Of a DNA stretch of 47,501 nt, positions 14,950 through 26,136 are shown one piece after another. The notes under the pieces were generated by a model, which worked only from the letters and a program-made list of their open reading frames with translations, did no database searches and was not told the origin of the DNA. The DNA is from Deltaproteobacteria bacterium (GTDB lineage: Bacteria; Myxococcota; B64-G9): the NCBI GenBank assembly GCA_019314375.1, contig JAFCZJ010000018.1, positions 1-47,501 on the forward strand, in the 5' to 3' direction. Each line of letters begins with the position of its first letter. Positions within the stretch are counted from its first letter, which is position 1. Both the position numbers and the translations under genes were made by a program.

Positions 14950-16857
14950 ATGCTCAATAGACGCGAGAGACGACGATTGACGAGGACCCTGGGGGGATTG
15001 CTTCTGACTTTGTTGTGCGCCGGACCGGTGATCAACTGCGAATGCGATTCGGGGCTGGACGGACGACCCGAACTGGAGGTGGATTTAACCGCCTTGCAGT
15101 TTGACGATGTGGCCGTGGGTTTTTCTCAAATTCGCGTCTTGACCATCAGCAACGTTGGCCGGGCCGGTTTGGTCTTTAATAGCCTGGCGGTGCGAGGCGG
15201 CGATTCCAGCCCCTTTGCCTTGCTGGGCTCTTGGGACGCCGCCACCGAGGAAGTGGGCGAGTTGCCCGGCAGCTTAGGCCTGGGTGGCTCGATTCAAATC
15301 GCCGTGAATTATGACCCGCTGACTGAAGACGCCCAGGATTTCGATGTCTTGGAAGTGATGACCAATGATCGGGACGAATGCCCAAGTGAGTTCAACCAAT
15401 GCGAGATTCAGCTTTCCGGCACGGGCGCGCCGCCGGACCCCGACCTGGCGGTGATCTGTCAACACGATGAAACCTGTCCGGGCACGGGCGCGCCTTATTG
15501 CCAGACCGTCAGGGACGCAGCCACCAATGAACATCCTGTTCGTGTTTCCTTCAATTTCTGTGACGTGGCCCCCGGCTCCGAGAGTTTTTTGCAAGCCCTC
15601 TTGTACAATGCCGGTAACGTGCCCTTGAGCATGGACGGTTTCATTTTTGACGGCGGCATCGGCGATCCGACGGATTTTCGTCTGCAAGAGCCGGCTGCAG
15701 AAGACATCATCTTGCAGCCGGGCCAGAGCCAGATGATGACCCTGGTCTATTCTCCGGCGATGGAGGGATTTGACAATACAGGCATGGACATTTTCACCAA
15801 TGACACGGACCTGACCCAGATGAGTTTTGCGGACGGCACTTTTTCCGTGAGGGTTCTGGCCAACGCGGCCTCGCCCAACATTCAGGTCAGCCCCGTGAAT
15901 ATCCCTTTCACCGGCGTCAGCCAAGGACAAGAGGTGACTGAGACCATCACGGTGAACAATACGGGCTCGGCCATCCTCGTGGTCAGCGGCCTGGAAGTGA
16001 CCGGGGGCTCGGTCGAAGGCGAGTTTTACGTCGACAGCGAGGATGGCTTCGAAGTCGGCGTGGGTGGTCAGGGTTTTATCGACGTGACTTATGCGCCCAG
16101 CGATTCGGGCGCGGACGACGGCTCGATCATCATCTACTCCAATGATCCGGACGAAGCCTCCGTGACCGTCACCCTGGGTGGTGCGGTGCGGCCTGATTTG
16201 GACGTGACGCCCTTTGACGTGGTGCAGTTTTTGAATGTTCCTCAGGGTGGTTCGGATACCCAGGACGTGAACCTGCGCAATGTGGGGCACGCCGACTTGA
16301 CCGTCAGCGCCATCGCTTTTTCCATGAATCCAGGGGATCCGCCCGTTTTTTCCCTGGATGGCTTGCCGGCGGATTTCCCGGCGAACCCCATTGTGTTGGC
16401 CCCCACCGAGAGCCTTACTTTCCAGGTGGACTTTTTGGACAACACCATGATCGAAGGGGAAATCGGCCAAATCGATATCGGTCATGACAGCCCCAACGAT
16501 TCCATCCCCTACATCTTGATTTGCCAGAACAGCGGCACGGCGGCCAACCTGCCGCCGGTGGCTGATGTGCAGCCGCGTACCCAGACGGTCAACGGATTGG
16601 ATCCCATTCATTTGGACGGCTCCGGCTCCTTCGATCCGGACGTGGACGACAGCATCAGCATCTATAGCTGGTCTTTCCTTTTCAAACCCCAGACCCCGCA
16701 AGGTGAGCCAAGCGAAGCCTTCTTGGATAGCAGTGACGAGGCCACGACTTCCTTCACGCCGGATATTTACGGTGAATACATCGTGCGATTGGTGGTCTTC
16801 GACACCTTCGGTGCCATGAGCCAACCCTTCGATGCCTCGATCTCGGTAAGCCCTTAA
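14950..16857 (+). CDS. Lipoprotein with choice-of-anchor (ASH/HYDIN-like) repeats and PKD domain
   Basis: 635 aa. The basic N-terminus (LNRRERRRLTRTLG) leads into a lipoprotein signal ending GPVINC. Four or more ASH-type immunoglobulin-like units follow, with the hallmark 'LTISNVGRAGL', 'NNTGSAILVVSGL', 'NLRNVGHADLTVS' and 'IIIYSNDPDEASVTVTLGG' strings. A PKD-like domain ends the protein (DPIHLDGSGSFDPDVDDSIS...YIVRLVVFDTFG). These are extracellular adhesion or scaffold domains. ATG 14950 is chosen over ATG 14938 because GGAGG (14940-14944) is correctly spaced. A short CTCTGTAGG tandem repeat (about 14895-14921) lies in the upstream gap and has no known role. Confidence 0.88.
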   Translation: MLNRRERRRLTRTLGGLLLTLLCAGPVINCECDSGLDGRPELEVDLTALQFDDVAVGFSQIRVLTISNVGRAGLVFNSLAVRGGDSSPFALLGSWDAATEEVGELPGSLGLGGSIQIAVNYDPLTEDAQDFDVLEVMTNDRDECPSEFNQCEIQLSGTGAPPDPDLAVICQHDETCPGTGAPYCQTVRDAATNEHPVRVSFNFCDVAPGSESFLQALLYNAGNVPLSMDGFIFDGGIGDPTDFRLQEPAAEDIILQPGQSQMMTLVYSPAMEGFDNTGMDIFTNDTDLTQMSFADGTFSVRVLANAASPNIQVSPVNIPFTGVSQGQEVTETITVNNTGSAILVVSGLEVTGGSVEGEFYVDSEDGFEVGVGGQGFIDVTYAPSDSGADDGSIIIYSNDPDEASVTVTLGGAVRPDLDVTPFDVVQFLNVPQGGSDTQDVNLRNVGHADLTVSAIAFSMNPGDPPVFSLDGLPADFPANPIVLAPTESLTFQVDFLDNTMIEGEIGQIDIGHDSPNDSIPYILICQNSGTAANLPPVADVQPRTQTVNGLDPIHLDGSGSFDPDVDDSISIYSWSFLFKPQTPQGEPSEAFLDSSDEATTSFTPDIYGEYIVRLVVFDTFGAMSQPFDASISVSP

Positions 16858-16872
16858 ATTTAATAATGCGTA

Positions 16873-18471
16873 TCAAATGCGCTCGGATGGGCCTGCCTTG
16901 GCGGGCTTGCGTCGTCTTCGGCGTCTTGTGACCTTGACCTGTCTGGCGGCTTGGCGCTCCGCTTCCTCGGCCAACATGTTTTTTTCGAATTCCACCACGC
17001 GATTGCGTCCGGCCCGCTTGGCCACGTAGAGGGCCAAGTCGGCCATGTCCACCAGGGACTGGGGCTCGTCTGCGTCTTTCGGATAGCAGGACACACCGGC
17101 CGTGATGCTCAGATACCCATTTGGCTGAGAAGCCATGCGTGGGAAGACGTTTTGGGCCACGGCTTTGCGGAGCTTCTCGGCGACGCTGCTGGCCGTGGCT
17201 TTGTCCTGTCCCGGCAGGATGATGACGAATTCTTCTCCGCCGAAGCGGGCCACCGTATCCACCTTGCGCGTGTTTTTTTCCAGGACGCGGGCAACACCTG
17301 TCAGGACCTGGTCCCCCAGAAGGTGGCCGTTGGCGTCGTTGTAGCGTTTGAAGTGGTCGATGTCGATCATGATCACGGACAGGTCGCTTGAGAAGCGCCG
17401 AGCCCGGTCGAATTCCATCTGCAAGGCGGTCTTCATTTGACGCCGATTTGCAAGCTTGGTCAGCTCGTCCGTCACGCTCAGATCCAGGGTCTCTTTGAAT
17501 AGCTGGGCGTTGGCGATGGCCATGGCGGCTTGGTTGCTCAAGGCGGTCATAAAATGGATGGCATCATCGGAAAAGGCATTTTTTTTTGGGCTGGTGAAGT
17601 TCAAGACGCCGTAGAGCTTTTCTTTATGCAGCATCGGTACAGAGAGGAAGGAGCCGCTGGTTGGAAGGGCATTTTCCAAGGGACTGTTGCGGGCCAAACC
17701 CACAAGATCGCGGACCAACTCGTGCGTGCCTTTCTGAATCGCGCGTCCCACAAGGCCCTCATCCGCCGGCAGGTTGTCGCCCACGGATGTGCCCGGGCCC
17801 TGCGGGCCGAAAACGTGTCTGAAGGTAAGCATCGATTCAGCCTCATCGAAGAGCAGAATGCTGAAGCGCTGGAAGCCCAAGCGGGTGCCGATCAGTTCCG
17901 CCATGGCCTGGAGTACATGCTCCAACTCCAATGACGAAGTGAGTCGCTGACTGACATCGAAGAGCAGGTCCAATTCATTGATTCGGCGGGTGAGCTTGCG
18001 ATTCGTTAATTCAATCTGAGTGTTCTTTGCTTCCAGCGCGGCCTGCATTTCCAACTCGCGCTGGGCTTCGTCTAACTCCATGGCCGTGTCGATGCGGGAG
18101 GCCTGCACATCGGTCAGTTTGGCCAGCAGGCGGTTGAAGTCGGTGGCCAATCGTCCCACCTCGTCGTTGCTCTTGACCACCACCCGGCTTAAGAAATCGC
18201 CCTCCTCGGCAGAGGAGATGACCTTGTGCAGGTTGCGCAGAGGACCGGTTAGATAGAGCCGAACGACCAAGACCACCAGCAGGGTGAGGAAGATCACCAG
18301 CAACACCCCGAGGAGGATCTGCAGATGAACGAAGCTCTCAAGTTTTTTGCTCAGGCCGGTTTCTCGCACTCTCATGATGATGCCGGTCAGACTAAGGCCG
18401 ACCACCAGCAGGCTGATGCTGCTGACCATGAGTGCAATTTTTCTCGTCACGCTGCGGCCGAAATAGCCCAT
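16873..18471 (-). CDS. Membrane diguanylate cyclase with HAMP, GAF and GGDEF domains
   Basis: 532 aa inner membrane protein predicted to make cyclic di-GMP from GTP. Membrane helices lie near 12-33 and 50-72, with only a short periplasmic loop, then HAMP (about 72-125), a coiled coil (125-175), a GAF sensor (about 180-330) and GGDEF (about 330-500). The active-site loop is intact, RFGGEEF (411-415). The allosteric inhibitory site RxxD is present as R402-K-V-D405, five residues upstream, so product inhibition is expected. The C-terminus is an unusual Arg/Lys-rich tail (VTRRRRRRKPAKAG) that might bind nucleic acid or membrane. It is divergent from the glutaredoxin lipoprotein gene. Confidence 0.93.
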   Translation of the reverse strand: MGYFGRSVTRKIALMVSSISLLVVGLSLTGIIMRVRETGLSKKLESFVHLQILLGVLLVIFLTLLVVLVVRLYLTGPLRNLHKVISSAEEGDFLSRVVVKSNDEVGRLATDFNRLLAKLTDVQASRIDTAMELDEAQRELEMQAALEAKNTQIELTNRKLTRRINELDLLFDVSQRLTSSLELEHVLQAMAELIGTRLGFQRFSILLFDEAESMLTFRHVFGPQGPGTSVGDNLPADEGLVGRAIQKGTHELVRDLVGLARNSPLENALPTSGSFLSVPMLHKEKLYGVLNFTSPKKNAFSDDAIHFMTALSNQAAMAIANAQLFKETLDLSVTDELTKLANRRQMKTALQMEFDRARRFSSDLSVIMIDIDHFKRYNDANGHLLGDQVLTGVARVLEKNTRKVDTVARFGGEEFVIILPGQDKATASSVAEKLRKAVAQNVFPRMASQPNGYLSITAGVSCYPKDADEPQSLVDMADLALYVAKRAGRNRVVEFEKNMLAEEAERQAARQVKVTRRRRRRKPAKAGPSERI

Positions 18472-18566
18472 TTACACCCCAGGTTGCGAATCTTGCGCTA
18501 GGGCATAGCCCAAAGCGAACTCCAAATCAATGAATTGAGTGTATCCCATGATGGCCTTGGCCGCCA

Positions 18567-18582
18567 TGTGACCTTGATCACT
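18567..18582. promoter_or_regulatory. CRP/FNR-family-like operator
   Basis: TGTGA-CCTTGA-TCACT matches the TGTGA-N6-TCACA consensus at nine of ten fixed positions. It lies between the divergent diguanylate cyclase and glutaredoxin-lipoprotein genes, 80-96 bases from either start. Whether this organism uses a CRP-like regulator here is unknown. Confidence 0.35.
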
Positions 18583-18661
18583 TTGTTCTCACAAAATGGC
18601 ATTTTTTCAATTTCGCGGCAGACGGCTTGACATCGGATGGATTGGCGGGTTTCATAGGCCC

Positions 18662-19777
18662 ATGAAAAACATCAATCGAATCGTGAAGTGGTCCATGGTG
18701 GCCGTGCTGGTTATGGGGCTGGTTGCTTGCGCCGAAAAAAAGGCCAATCCGCCCACCGCTTCTGATATGAGGCATGCGGAGACTGAAAGCAAGAGCGAAA
18801 CCGGAAGCCAAGCTGATGGAAAATCCGTGGCCATGGTTGGGGATACGGCCCTGCCTGCTTTGCCCAACGAATTGGTGCTTGGCGAGGAGGTCAAGAACCC
18901 CAAAATTCCCCAGGCCAAAAAGTTCATGGAAGAAAGGAAATACCAGGATCTGCTTGCCTTGATCGAACCCGATGAGGCGAGCAAGATGAAGTCCCCTGAG
19001 CAAGCTGCCTTGGCGGAAGTTTATCTCAGGGCGGCCACTCAGCTCAGGGTGCATCTGCACGATGTGCCCTTCGCCACCATGTTTTGCGAGCGGGGTCTTC
19101 TGGTGAGCCCCAGGCATCCCTCCCTCTTGCGTCTGCAGATCGACAACTACTTGCAACCGGACATGAATCTGGTCGCGGGTGCGGAAGAGTTGGCTGAAAC
19201 CTTGGTGCGCCTCGACCCCAACGACCTGCAGAACCAGTACTTGCGAGGCAAGGTGGCTTACGAGCAGGCCGAATACGACAAGGCCGTGTCCTGGTTGCAG
19301 AAGGCCGCCCGGCCCGAAGCCAAGGGACCCCTGGTGGAGCCGGCCATCAAAATGCTGGGGATGGCCAAGGCCAAACGAGACGAGCTGAAGGCCTCTTTGA
19401 GCATGACGAAGGAACTTGAGGTCATGATGGCGCGTGCCAAGACCATGGCCAGGGCCAACCCGGCCGCGGCTGGGTCGGGCAATCGCATGATGGCCGACTT
19501 TGACCCCAAGGTCGCTCCCTCGGGCGGCAAGGTCGTGCTCTACATGACCAAGTGGTGTAAATACTGCAAGAAGACCCAAGCGCTTCTGAAGAAACTGAAC
19601 GTCAAATTTGAAAATCGGGATATCGAAAAAGACCAAAAAGCCTTGATGCGCATGATGGAACTCGCACAACAGAACGGCGTGGAAGTCACCGGTGTGCCCG
19701 TTACCCAGATCGGCAACAAACTGGTGGTGGGCTACAATCCAAGCCTTATCGAGAGCATGGTAAATAAAATCCGCTGA
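18662..19777 (+). CDS. Lipoprotein with TPR-like helices and C-terminal glutaredoxin domain
   Basis: 371 aa from ATG 18662. The lipobox is GLVACAEKK (Cys near residue 21). The middle is helical with TPR-like features (LAEVYLRAATQLRV, NQYLRGKVAYEQAEYDKAVSWL). The last ~85 residues are a glutaredoxin-like domain: VVLYMTKWCKYCKKTQALL with C299-x-x-C302, cis-Pro loop VTGVPVTQIG and GYNPSLIESMV. Glutaredoxins usually work in the cytosol with glutathione, so a lipid-anchored exported version with a TPR platform is notable; it may handle disulfides of the many Cys-rich surface proteins, which is inference. A 22-residue longer frame from 18596 would break the signal peptide. It lies 29 bases before the SpoIID-like gene. 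Confidence 0.8.
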   Translation: MKNINRIVKWSMVAVLVMGLVACAEKKANPPTASDMRHAETESKSETGSQADGKSVAMVGDTALPALPNELVLGEEVKNPKIPQAKKFMEERKYQDLLALIEPDEASKMKSPEQAALAEVYLRAATQLRVHLHDVPFATMFCERGLLVSPRHPSLLRLQIDNYLQPDMNLVAGAEELAETLVRLDPNDLQNQYLRGKVAYEQAEYDKAVSWLQKAARPEAKGPLVEPAIKMLGMAKAKRDELKASLSMTKELEVMMARAKTMARANPAAAGSGNRMMADFDPKVAPSGGKVVLYMTKWCKYCKKTQALLKKLNVKFENRDIEKDQKALMRMMELAQQNGVEVTGVPVTQIGNKLVVGYNPSLIESMVNKIR

Positions 19778-19806
19778 TTCGACCTGCCTTCGTACCAGGG
19801 AATCTC

Positions 19807-20916
19807 ATGCAGTCCTTTCGCAAGCTCGCGCTATGCTTGGCTGTGCTGTCGGCAGGCTTTGGCCTTCCCGCCGTGGCCGGACAGGGTACCGCTTATCGGG
19901 TGCGGCTCCTGGTGGGCGAGGGCCTTCCCGTCGTGAATGTGCAGGCCAAGGGCCTCCGAGTTTTCGACGGCGATGTCTTGGACCAGTTGCTACCGGCACA
20001 GAATGCGGTGCTCAAGGTGCAAGCGGGCAAGGCGGGATTGCGTTTGCCGGGCGTCAAGCATCAGCCGAGGTCCATCCTGCTCAAGAGCAAAGGTCCGGTG
20101 GAATTGCTGAAGCGGCGTCTGGTGGGCGAAGTGGAATTGCGCTTCGAGGGCAAGGGTATTCTGGTCATCAATCGCATGTCCTTAGAGCGGTACCTGGCGG
20201 GTCTGCTGGGTGCCGAAATGTCGGCATCCTGGCCCCTGGAGGCTTTGAAGGCACAGGCCGTGGCGGCTCGTAGTTATTTTTTGCATCGGCGCCTGAGGCG
20301 CGAGAACGCAAAATATGATTTGGCCACCAGCACCTTGGACCAAGTCTATCGGGGCATTGCTCGCGAGGGCGCATCCACTCGACGGGCCGTGGCCGAGACA
20401 CAGGGCCAGGTTTTGGTTTACGGCCACCGGCCTGCCGAGGCTCTTTTCCATGCCTGTTGCGGAGGGCGCACTCGTCCCAGCCAAGAGGTTTTCGGCACGG
20501 CCTTGCCCTATCTGGTGGCGGTGGAGGATCCCGATTGCGCTGCCTGTCCAAAACATCGATGGCGGGTGAAACTGAGCCTGGCGGAATTGGGCGTGCGCCT
20601 GGCTCGCCAAGGCAAAAGCGGCGGGGTGGCCAAGGTGGTGTCCTCGGGGAAGGGGCTCAGCATCCAGGGCAAGGCCGGTTGGCGGATTCAATTCAGCCGA
20701 CAGCAGCTTCGGCGCCTGGTGGGGGCGGTGGCCATTCCCAGTTCCGCATTTCAGTTAGAACAACACGGAGATATGCTCATTTTGCGCGGTCGTGGTTCCG
20801 GCCACGGGGTGGGTCTTTGCCAGTGGGGCGCGAAGGGCATGGCCGAGCGTGGTCAGGATTTCAAGGCCATATTGAAGCGCTATTACCCAGGTTGTGTCAT
20901 CAGGAGACTGTACTGA
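19807..20916 (+). CDS. SpoIID/LytB-family protein, probable peptidoglycan lytic enzyme
   Basis: 369 aa, exported (signal peptide ending LPAVAG). The SpoIID domain covers about 110-365: 'SLERYLAGLLGAEMSASWPLEALKAQAVAARSY' in outline, with the catalytic Glu in GAEM, the CGG motif ACCGGRTRPSQE, and the C-terminal GRGSGHGVGLCQWGAKGMA. SpoIID of Bacillus is a lytic transglycosylase acting on denuded glycan during engulfment. Homologues outside spore formers are common and seem to act in cell-wall remodelling. It is followed one base later by queA, so the two are probably co-transcribed. Confidence 0.9.
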   Translation: MQSFRKLALCLAVLSAGFGLPAVAGQGTAYRVRLLVGEGLPVVNVQAKGLRVFDGDVLDQLLPAQNAVLKVQAGKAGLRLPGVKHQPRSILLKSKGPVELLKRRLVGEVELRFEGKGILVINRMSLERYLAGLLGAEMSASWPLEALKAQAVAARSYFLHRRLRRENAKYDLATSTLDQVYRGIAREGASTRRAVAETQGQVLVYGHRPAEALFHACCGGRTRPSQEVFGTALPYLVAVEDPDCAACPKHRWRVKLSLAELGVRLARQGKSGGVAKVVSSGKGLSIQGKAGWRIQFSRQQLRRLVGAVAIPSSAFQLEQHGDMLILRGRGSGHGVGLCQWGAKGMAERGQDFKAILKRYYPGCVIRRLY

Positions 20917-20917
20917 C

Positions 20918-23151
<2,234 letters not shown>

Positions 23152-23265
23152 AAAATCAAAATAATGTTTGATCTGCCAACCCGGCTCTGGTAGACCCTAC
23201 GGGCTAAGAAGTCGGAACCGGGTGGATTGCAGTCGAATCCGTCCAAAGATCATAAGGAGTTACGC

Positions 23266-23652
23266 TTGGAGCAATTGACACAGGCCCTGGTGGCCCAGGA
23301 ATCCGGCGGCGCGGACGGAGGCCAGAGTCCGGTTCAAGGCTGTCAGCAGATGGGCGGTATGATGGTCCCTCTGTTGTTGATGTTTGCCATCATCTACTTC
23401 ATGATCATCCGACCCCAACAAAAGCAGCAGAAAAAGCACAAGGCCGTGCTTGAGGCCTTGAAGAAGGGTGATCCCATCATCACCAACGCTGGCATCTACG
23501 GCAAGGTGGTCAACCTGACGGAAGGGGTGGCCACCATCGAGATCGCCAAGAACGTTCACATCCGCATCCTGCGTGGTCAGATTGCCGGTTTGCAGCCCCA
23601 AGGCGGCGATGAGACGGCAGCTGCCATGTTGCCGGACAGCGACAAAAAATAA
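23266..23652 (+). CDS. yajC: Sec translocon accessory protein YajC
   Basis: 128 aa small inner membrane protein of the SecDF-YajC complex. One membrane helix (MMVPLLLMFAIIYFMIIRP) is followed by the conserved RPQQKQQKKHKAVLEALKKGD and the beta-rich domain DPIITNAGIYGKVVNL. TTG 23266 is preferred because AAGGAG (23254-23259) lies 6 bases upstream; a TTG at 23227 would add 13 residues without such a site. The N-terminal 30 residues are polar and longer than in E. coli. It lies 38 bases before secD. Confidence 0.95.
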   Translation: MEQLTQALVAQESGGADGGQSPVQGCQQMGGMMVPLLLMFAIIYFMIIRPQQKQQKKHKAVLEALKKGDPIITNAGIYGKVVNLTEGVATIEIAKNVHIRILRGQIAGLQPQGGDETAAAMLPDSDKK

Positions 23653-23690
23653 GTACGCAGTTGCATCGGTAACGAGCGAGGTCGATTCAC

Positions 23691-26111
23691 ATGGAAAAGG
23701 CGTGGTACTGGAAGATTTCCTTCGTGTTTATGTTGGTGGTGGTGTCAGTCTTGTATCTGCTGCCCACCTTTATCCCGAGCTCTCTGCCGGGCTGGTACAC
23801 TGATATCGCGAGCAAGACGCTGAACCTGGGTCTGGATCTCCAGGGGGGCATCCATCTGGTCCTGGGCGTGGAAGTGGACAAGGCCCTGGAGGACAAGGCC
23901 GACCAGTATGTGCGCGATTTCAAGGATACGATGAAGGAAAAGCGTATCGGCTACAATCGGGTTTTCCGCGTGAGCGATACCTGGGATGTCCAATTTGAGT
24001 TGAAGAACCCCGATGACATGAGACGCCTGAAGAAGCGTGTCTTGGATGGGTTTCACAATTTGAAGGAAACCGACATCGAAGATGCCAAGCCCGGCATGCT
24101 GCGCATGACTTTCGACAACAAGTACGTCGATGAGCTCAGGAGCAACGCCCGTGATCAGGCCCGTGTCACCGTGCGTAACCGCGTGGATGAGTTCGGCGTG
24201 GCCGAACCCACCATCGCCCCGCATGGCGAGAACGGCATCCTGGTGCAGTTGCCAGGCATGTTCGAACCCGAGCGCGCCAAGAAGCTATTGGGCCGTACGG
24301 CTCAGCTTGAGTTCAAAATGGTGGACGACAAGTCCGACTTCATCTCAAGCCTGAAGGGCAAGCTGCCTGAAGGCGTGCGCATGGAGTACTACACCTACGA
24401 AGGGCCGGACGAAGAGCCGATCACCGAGTCTTTCCTCCTTTCTCGAGGCAAGGGCCTTGAAGGCAAGAACCGTCTGGTGGATTTCTTTAATAACGTGATC
24501 GAGATGGAAAAATTCCTCTCGGATCGCAAGGTGGACGCCGAGATCGTGGAACAGGTGGTGGCCAAGGCCAAGAAGGGCATCAACGCGAAAGAGCGTGCCG
24601 AGATTCTGGCATTGGTGACGCCTTTTCTCTCTGGTGCCGCCAATCCGGTGAATTTGGACAAGCCGGCCACGCCGCCAGGTGAGGGTGAAGAAGACAAGGC
24701 AAAAGAAGAAGCAAAACCAGTAGCGAAAGAAGAAGCCAAACCAGTAGCGAAAGAAGAAGCCAAACCAGTAGCGAAAGAAGAAGCCAAACCTGCAGTGAAG
24801 GAAGAAGCCAAACCTGCAGTGAAGGAAGAAGCCAAACCTGCAGTGAAGGAAGAAGCCAAACCTGCTGCGAAGGAAGAAGCCAAACCTGCCGTGAAAGAAG
24901 AAGCAAAAGCAGCAGTGAAAGAAGAAGCAAAGACTGAAGTTGCAACAGAAGAAGCCAAAACAGAAGAAGGTAAAGAAGAAGCAAAGACCGAAGTTGCAAC
25001 AGAAGAAGCAAAAACAGAAGAAGGTAAAGAAGAAGCAAAGACTGAAGTTGCTACAGAGGAAGCAAAAACAGAAGAAGCAAAAGAGACAACAGAAAAGGTC
25101 GAGAAAGCCGCCCCTGTAGTCGTGGCCTCCACCGACCTGTCTCGCTTCAAGCGTCTGCTCAAGGGCAAACTGCCTGAAGGCCGAGAGATCGGTTACGGCC
25201 GTAGCGAGATGCAGTTGGACGTGCAGTACCGTACCTATTATATCGAGTCGACTGTCGCCATGACCGGTGACTACATCACGGATGCCTCCGTGCGGCCTGA
25301 CTCGGAAACCGGTCGGCCGGAAGTCTCTTTGGACTTTGATCGCACCGGTGCGATTCTGTTCGAAAAACTCACCGGCGCCAACGTCAAGCGTCGTATGGCC
25401 ATCGTCTTAGAGGGCGAAGTCAGCTCGGCGCCGGTCATTCAGACCCGCATCGGCGGCGGCCGGGCCCGCATCACCATGGGTGCAGGCGGCAATTACAATG
25501 AAGTCCTGGCCGATTCGCAGGATCTGGCCGTGGTGCTCAGGGCCGGTGCCATGCCCGCCCCGGTTCGCATCCTCGAAGAGCGTACCGTGGGTCCGACCAT
25601 GGGCGAGGACGCTCGTCGTCAGGGTACTTACGCCTTGGGCATCGGCATGATCCTGGTTATTTTGTTTATGGTCATGTACTACCGTCTGAGCGGCTTGGTG
25701 GCAGATTTGGCCCTGCTGCTGAACGCCTTGTTCATTCTGGCGGTCATGGCGGCCTTCCAGGCCACCCTGACCTTGCCTGGCATCGCCGGCATCATCTTGG
25801 TCATTGGTATGGCCGTGGATGCCAACGTCATCATCAACGAACGCATACGAGAAGAGCTGCATTTGGGCAAGACGCCCCGTGCGGCCGTGGACGCGGGTTA
25901 TTCGCGCGCTTTCTGGACTATTTTCGACGCCAACTTCACCACCTTGATTTCCGCGGTGGTGCTGTGGTCCTACGGCTCGGGCCCAATCCAGGGCTTCGCC
26001 GTGACTCTGTTCATCGGTATTTTGGCTAGTATGTTCACCGCCATTTTCGTCACCCGGCTGGTGATGGATTGGTTGACCATCAAGCGCAAGGTACAGCGCT
26101 TGAGCGTCTAA
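23691..26111 (+). CDS. secD: Protein translocase subunit SecD with long repeat insert
   Basis: 806 aa inner membrane protein that, with SecF, uses the proton gradient to help exported proteins finish translocation. TM1 is at about 8-28. The LNLGLDLQGGIHLVLGV motif follows, then the periplasmic P1 region. Residues about 340-467 are a low-complexity insert of Lys/Glu/Ala/Pro repeats. The conserved second half has SLDFDRTGAILFEKLT, APVIQTRIGGG, GPTMGEDARRQG and five C-terminal helices with GMAVDANVIINERIREEL, the proton-path motif. Usual SecD proteins are about 500-620 aa, so removing the insert brings this one near the upper end of normal. The repeats are in frame and the rest is intact. Confidence 0.97.
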   Translation: MEKAWYWKISFVFMLVVVSVLYLLPTFIPSSLPGWYTDIASKTLNLGLDLQGGIHLVLGVEVDKALEDKADQYVRDFKDTMKEKRIGYNRVFRVSDTWDVQFELKNPDDMRRLKKRVLDGFHNLKETDIEDAKPGMLRMTFDNKYVDELRSNARDQARVTVRNRVDEFGVAEPTIAPHGENGILVQLPGMFEPERAKKLLGRTAQLEFKMVDDKSDFISSLKGKLPEGVRMEYYTYEGPDEEPITESFLLSRGKGLEGKNRLVDFFNNVIEMEKFLSDRKVDAEIVEQVVAKAKKGINAKERAEILALVTPFLSGAANPVNLDKPATPPGEGEEDKAKEEAKPVAKEEAKPVAKEEAKPVAKEEAKPAVKEEAKPAVKEEAKPAVKEEAKPAAKEEAKPAVKEEAKAAVKEEAKTEVATEEAKTEEGKEEAKTEVATEEAKTEEGKEEAKTEVATEEAKTEEAKETTEKVEKAAPVVVASTDLSRFKRLLKGKLPEGREIGYGRSEMQLDVQYRTYYIESTVAMTGDYITDASVRPDSETGRPEVSLDFDRTGAILFEKLTGANVKRRMAIVLEGEVSSAPVIQTRIGGGRARITMGAGGNYNEVLADSQDLAVVLRAGAMPAPVRILEERTVGPTMGEDARRQGTYALGIGMILVILFMVMYYRLSGLVADLALLLNALFILAVMAAFQATLTLPGIAGIILVIGMAVDANVIINERIREELHLGKTPRAAVDAGYSRAFWTIFDANFTTLISAVVLWSYGSGPIQGFAVTLFIGILASMFTAIFVTRLVMDWLTIKRKVQRLSV
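24708..25079 (+). repeat. Two tandem repeat arrays inside secD
   Basis: Array 1, 24708-24923: nine 24-base units encoding EAKP(V/A)(A/V)KE octapeptides; the first three are almost identical and the next three identical, so copying looks recent. Array 2, 24924-25079: a 54-base unit encoding EAKTEVATEEAKTEEGKE, in two full copies and one partial. All units keep the reading frame. The encoded segment is highly charged and probably an extended helix or disordered linker in the periplasm. Confidence 0.95.
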
Positions 26112-26136
26112 CAACCGATCCAACTGGAGGTACACC

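Noticed and set aside
15274..16824. 516-codon minus-strand frame opposite the ASH/PKD lipoprotein
   Set aside because: His/Gly/Val-rich shadow without domains; the plus-strand protein shows clear repeats.
18633..18662. TTGACA just before the glutaredoxin lipoprotein gene as a leaderless promoter
   Set aside because: The matching -10 (TTTCAT) is poor and would place the start at the ATG itself; not convincing.
24708..25079. Regular repeats in secD considered as a CRISPR-like array
   Set aside because: Units are contiguous without unique spacers, keep the reading frame and encode a low-complexity peptide.
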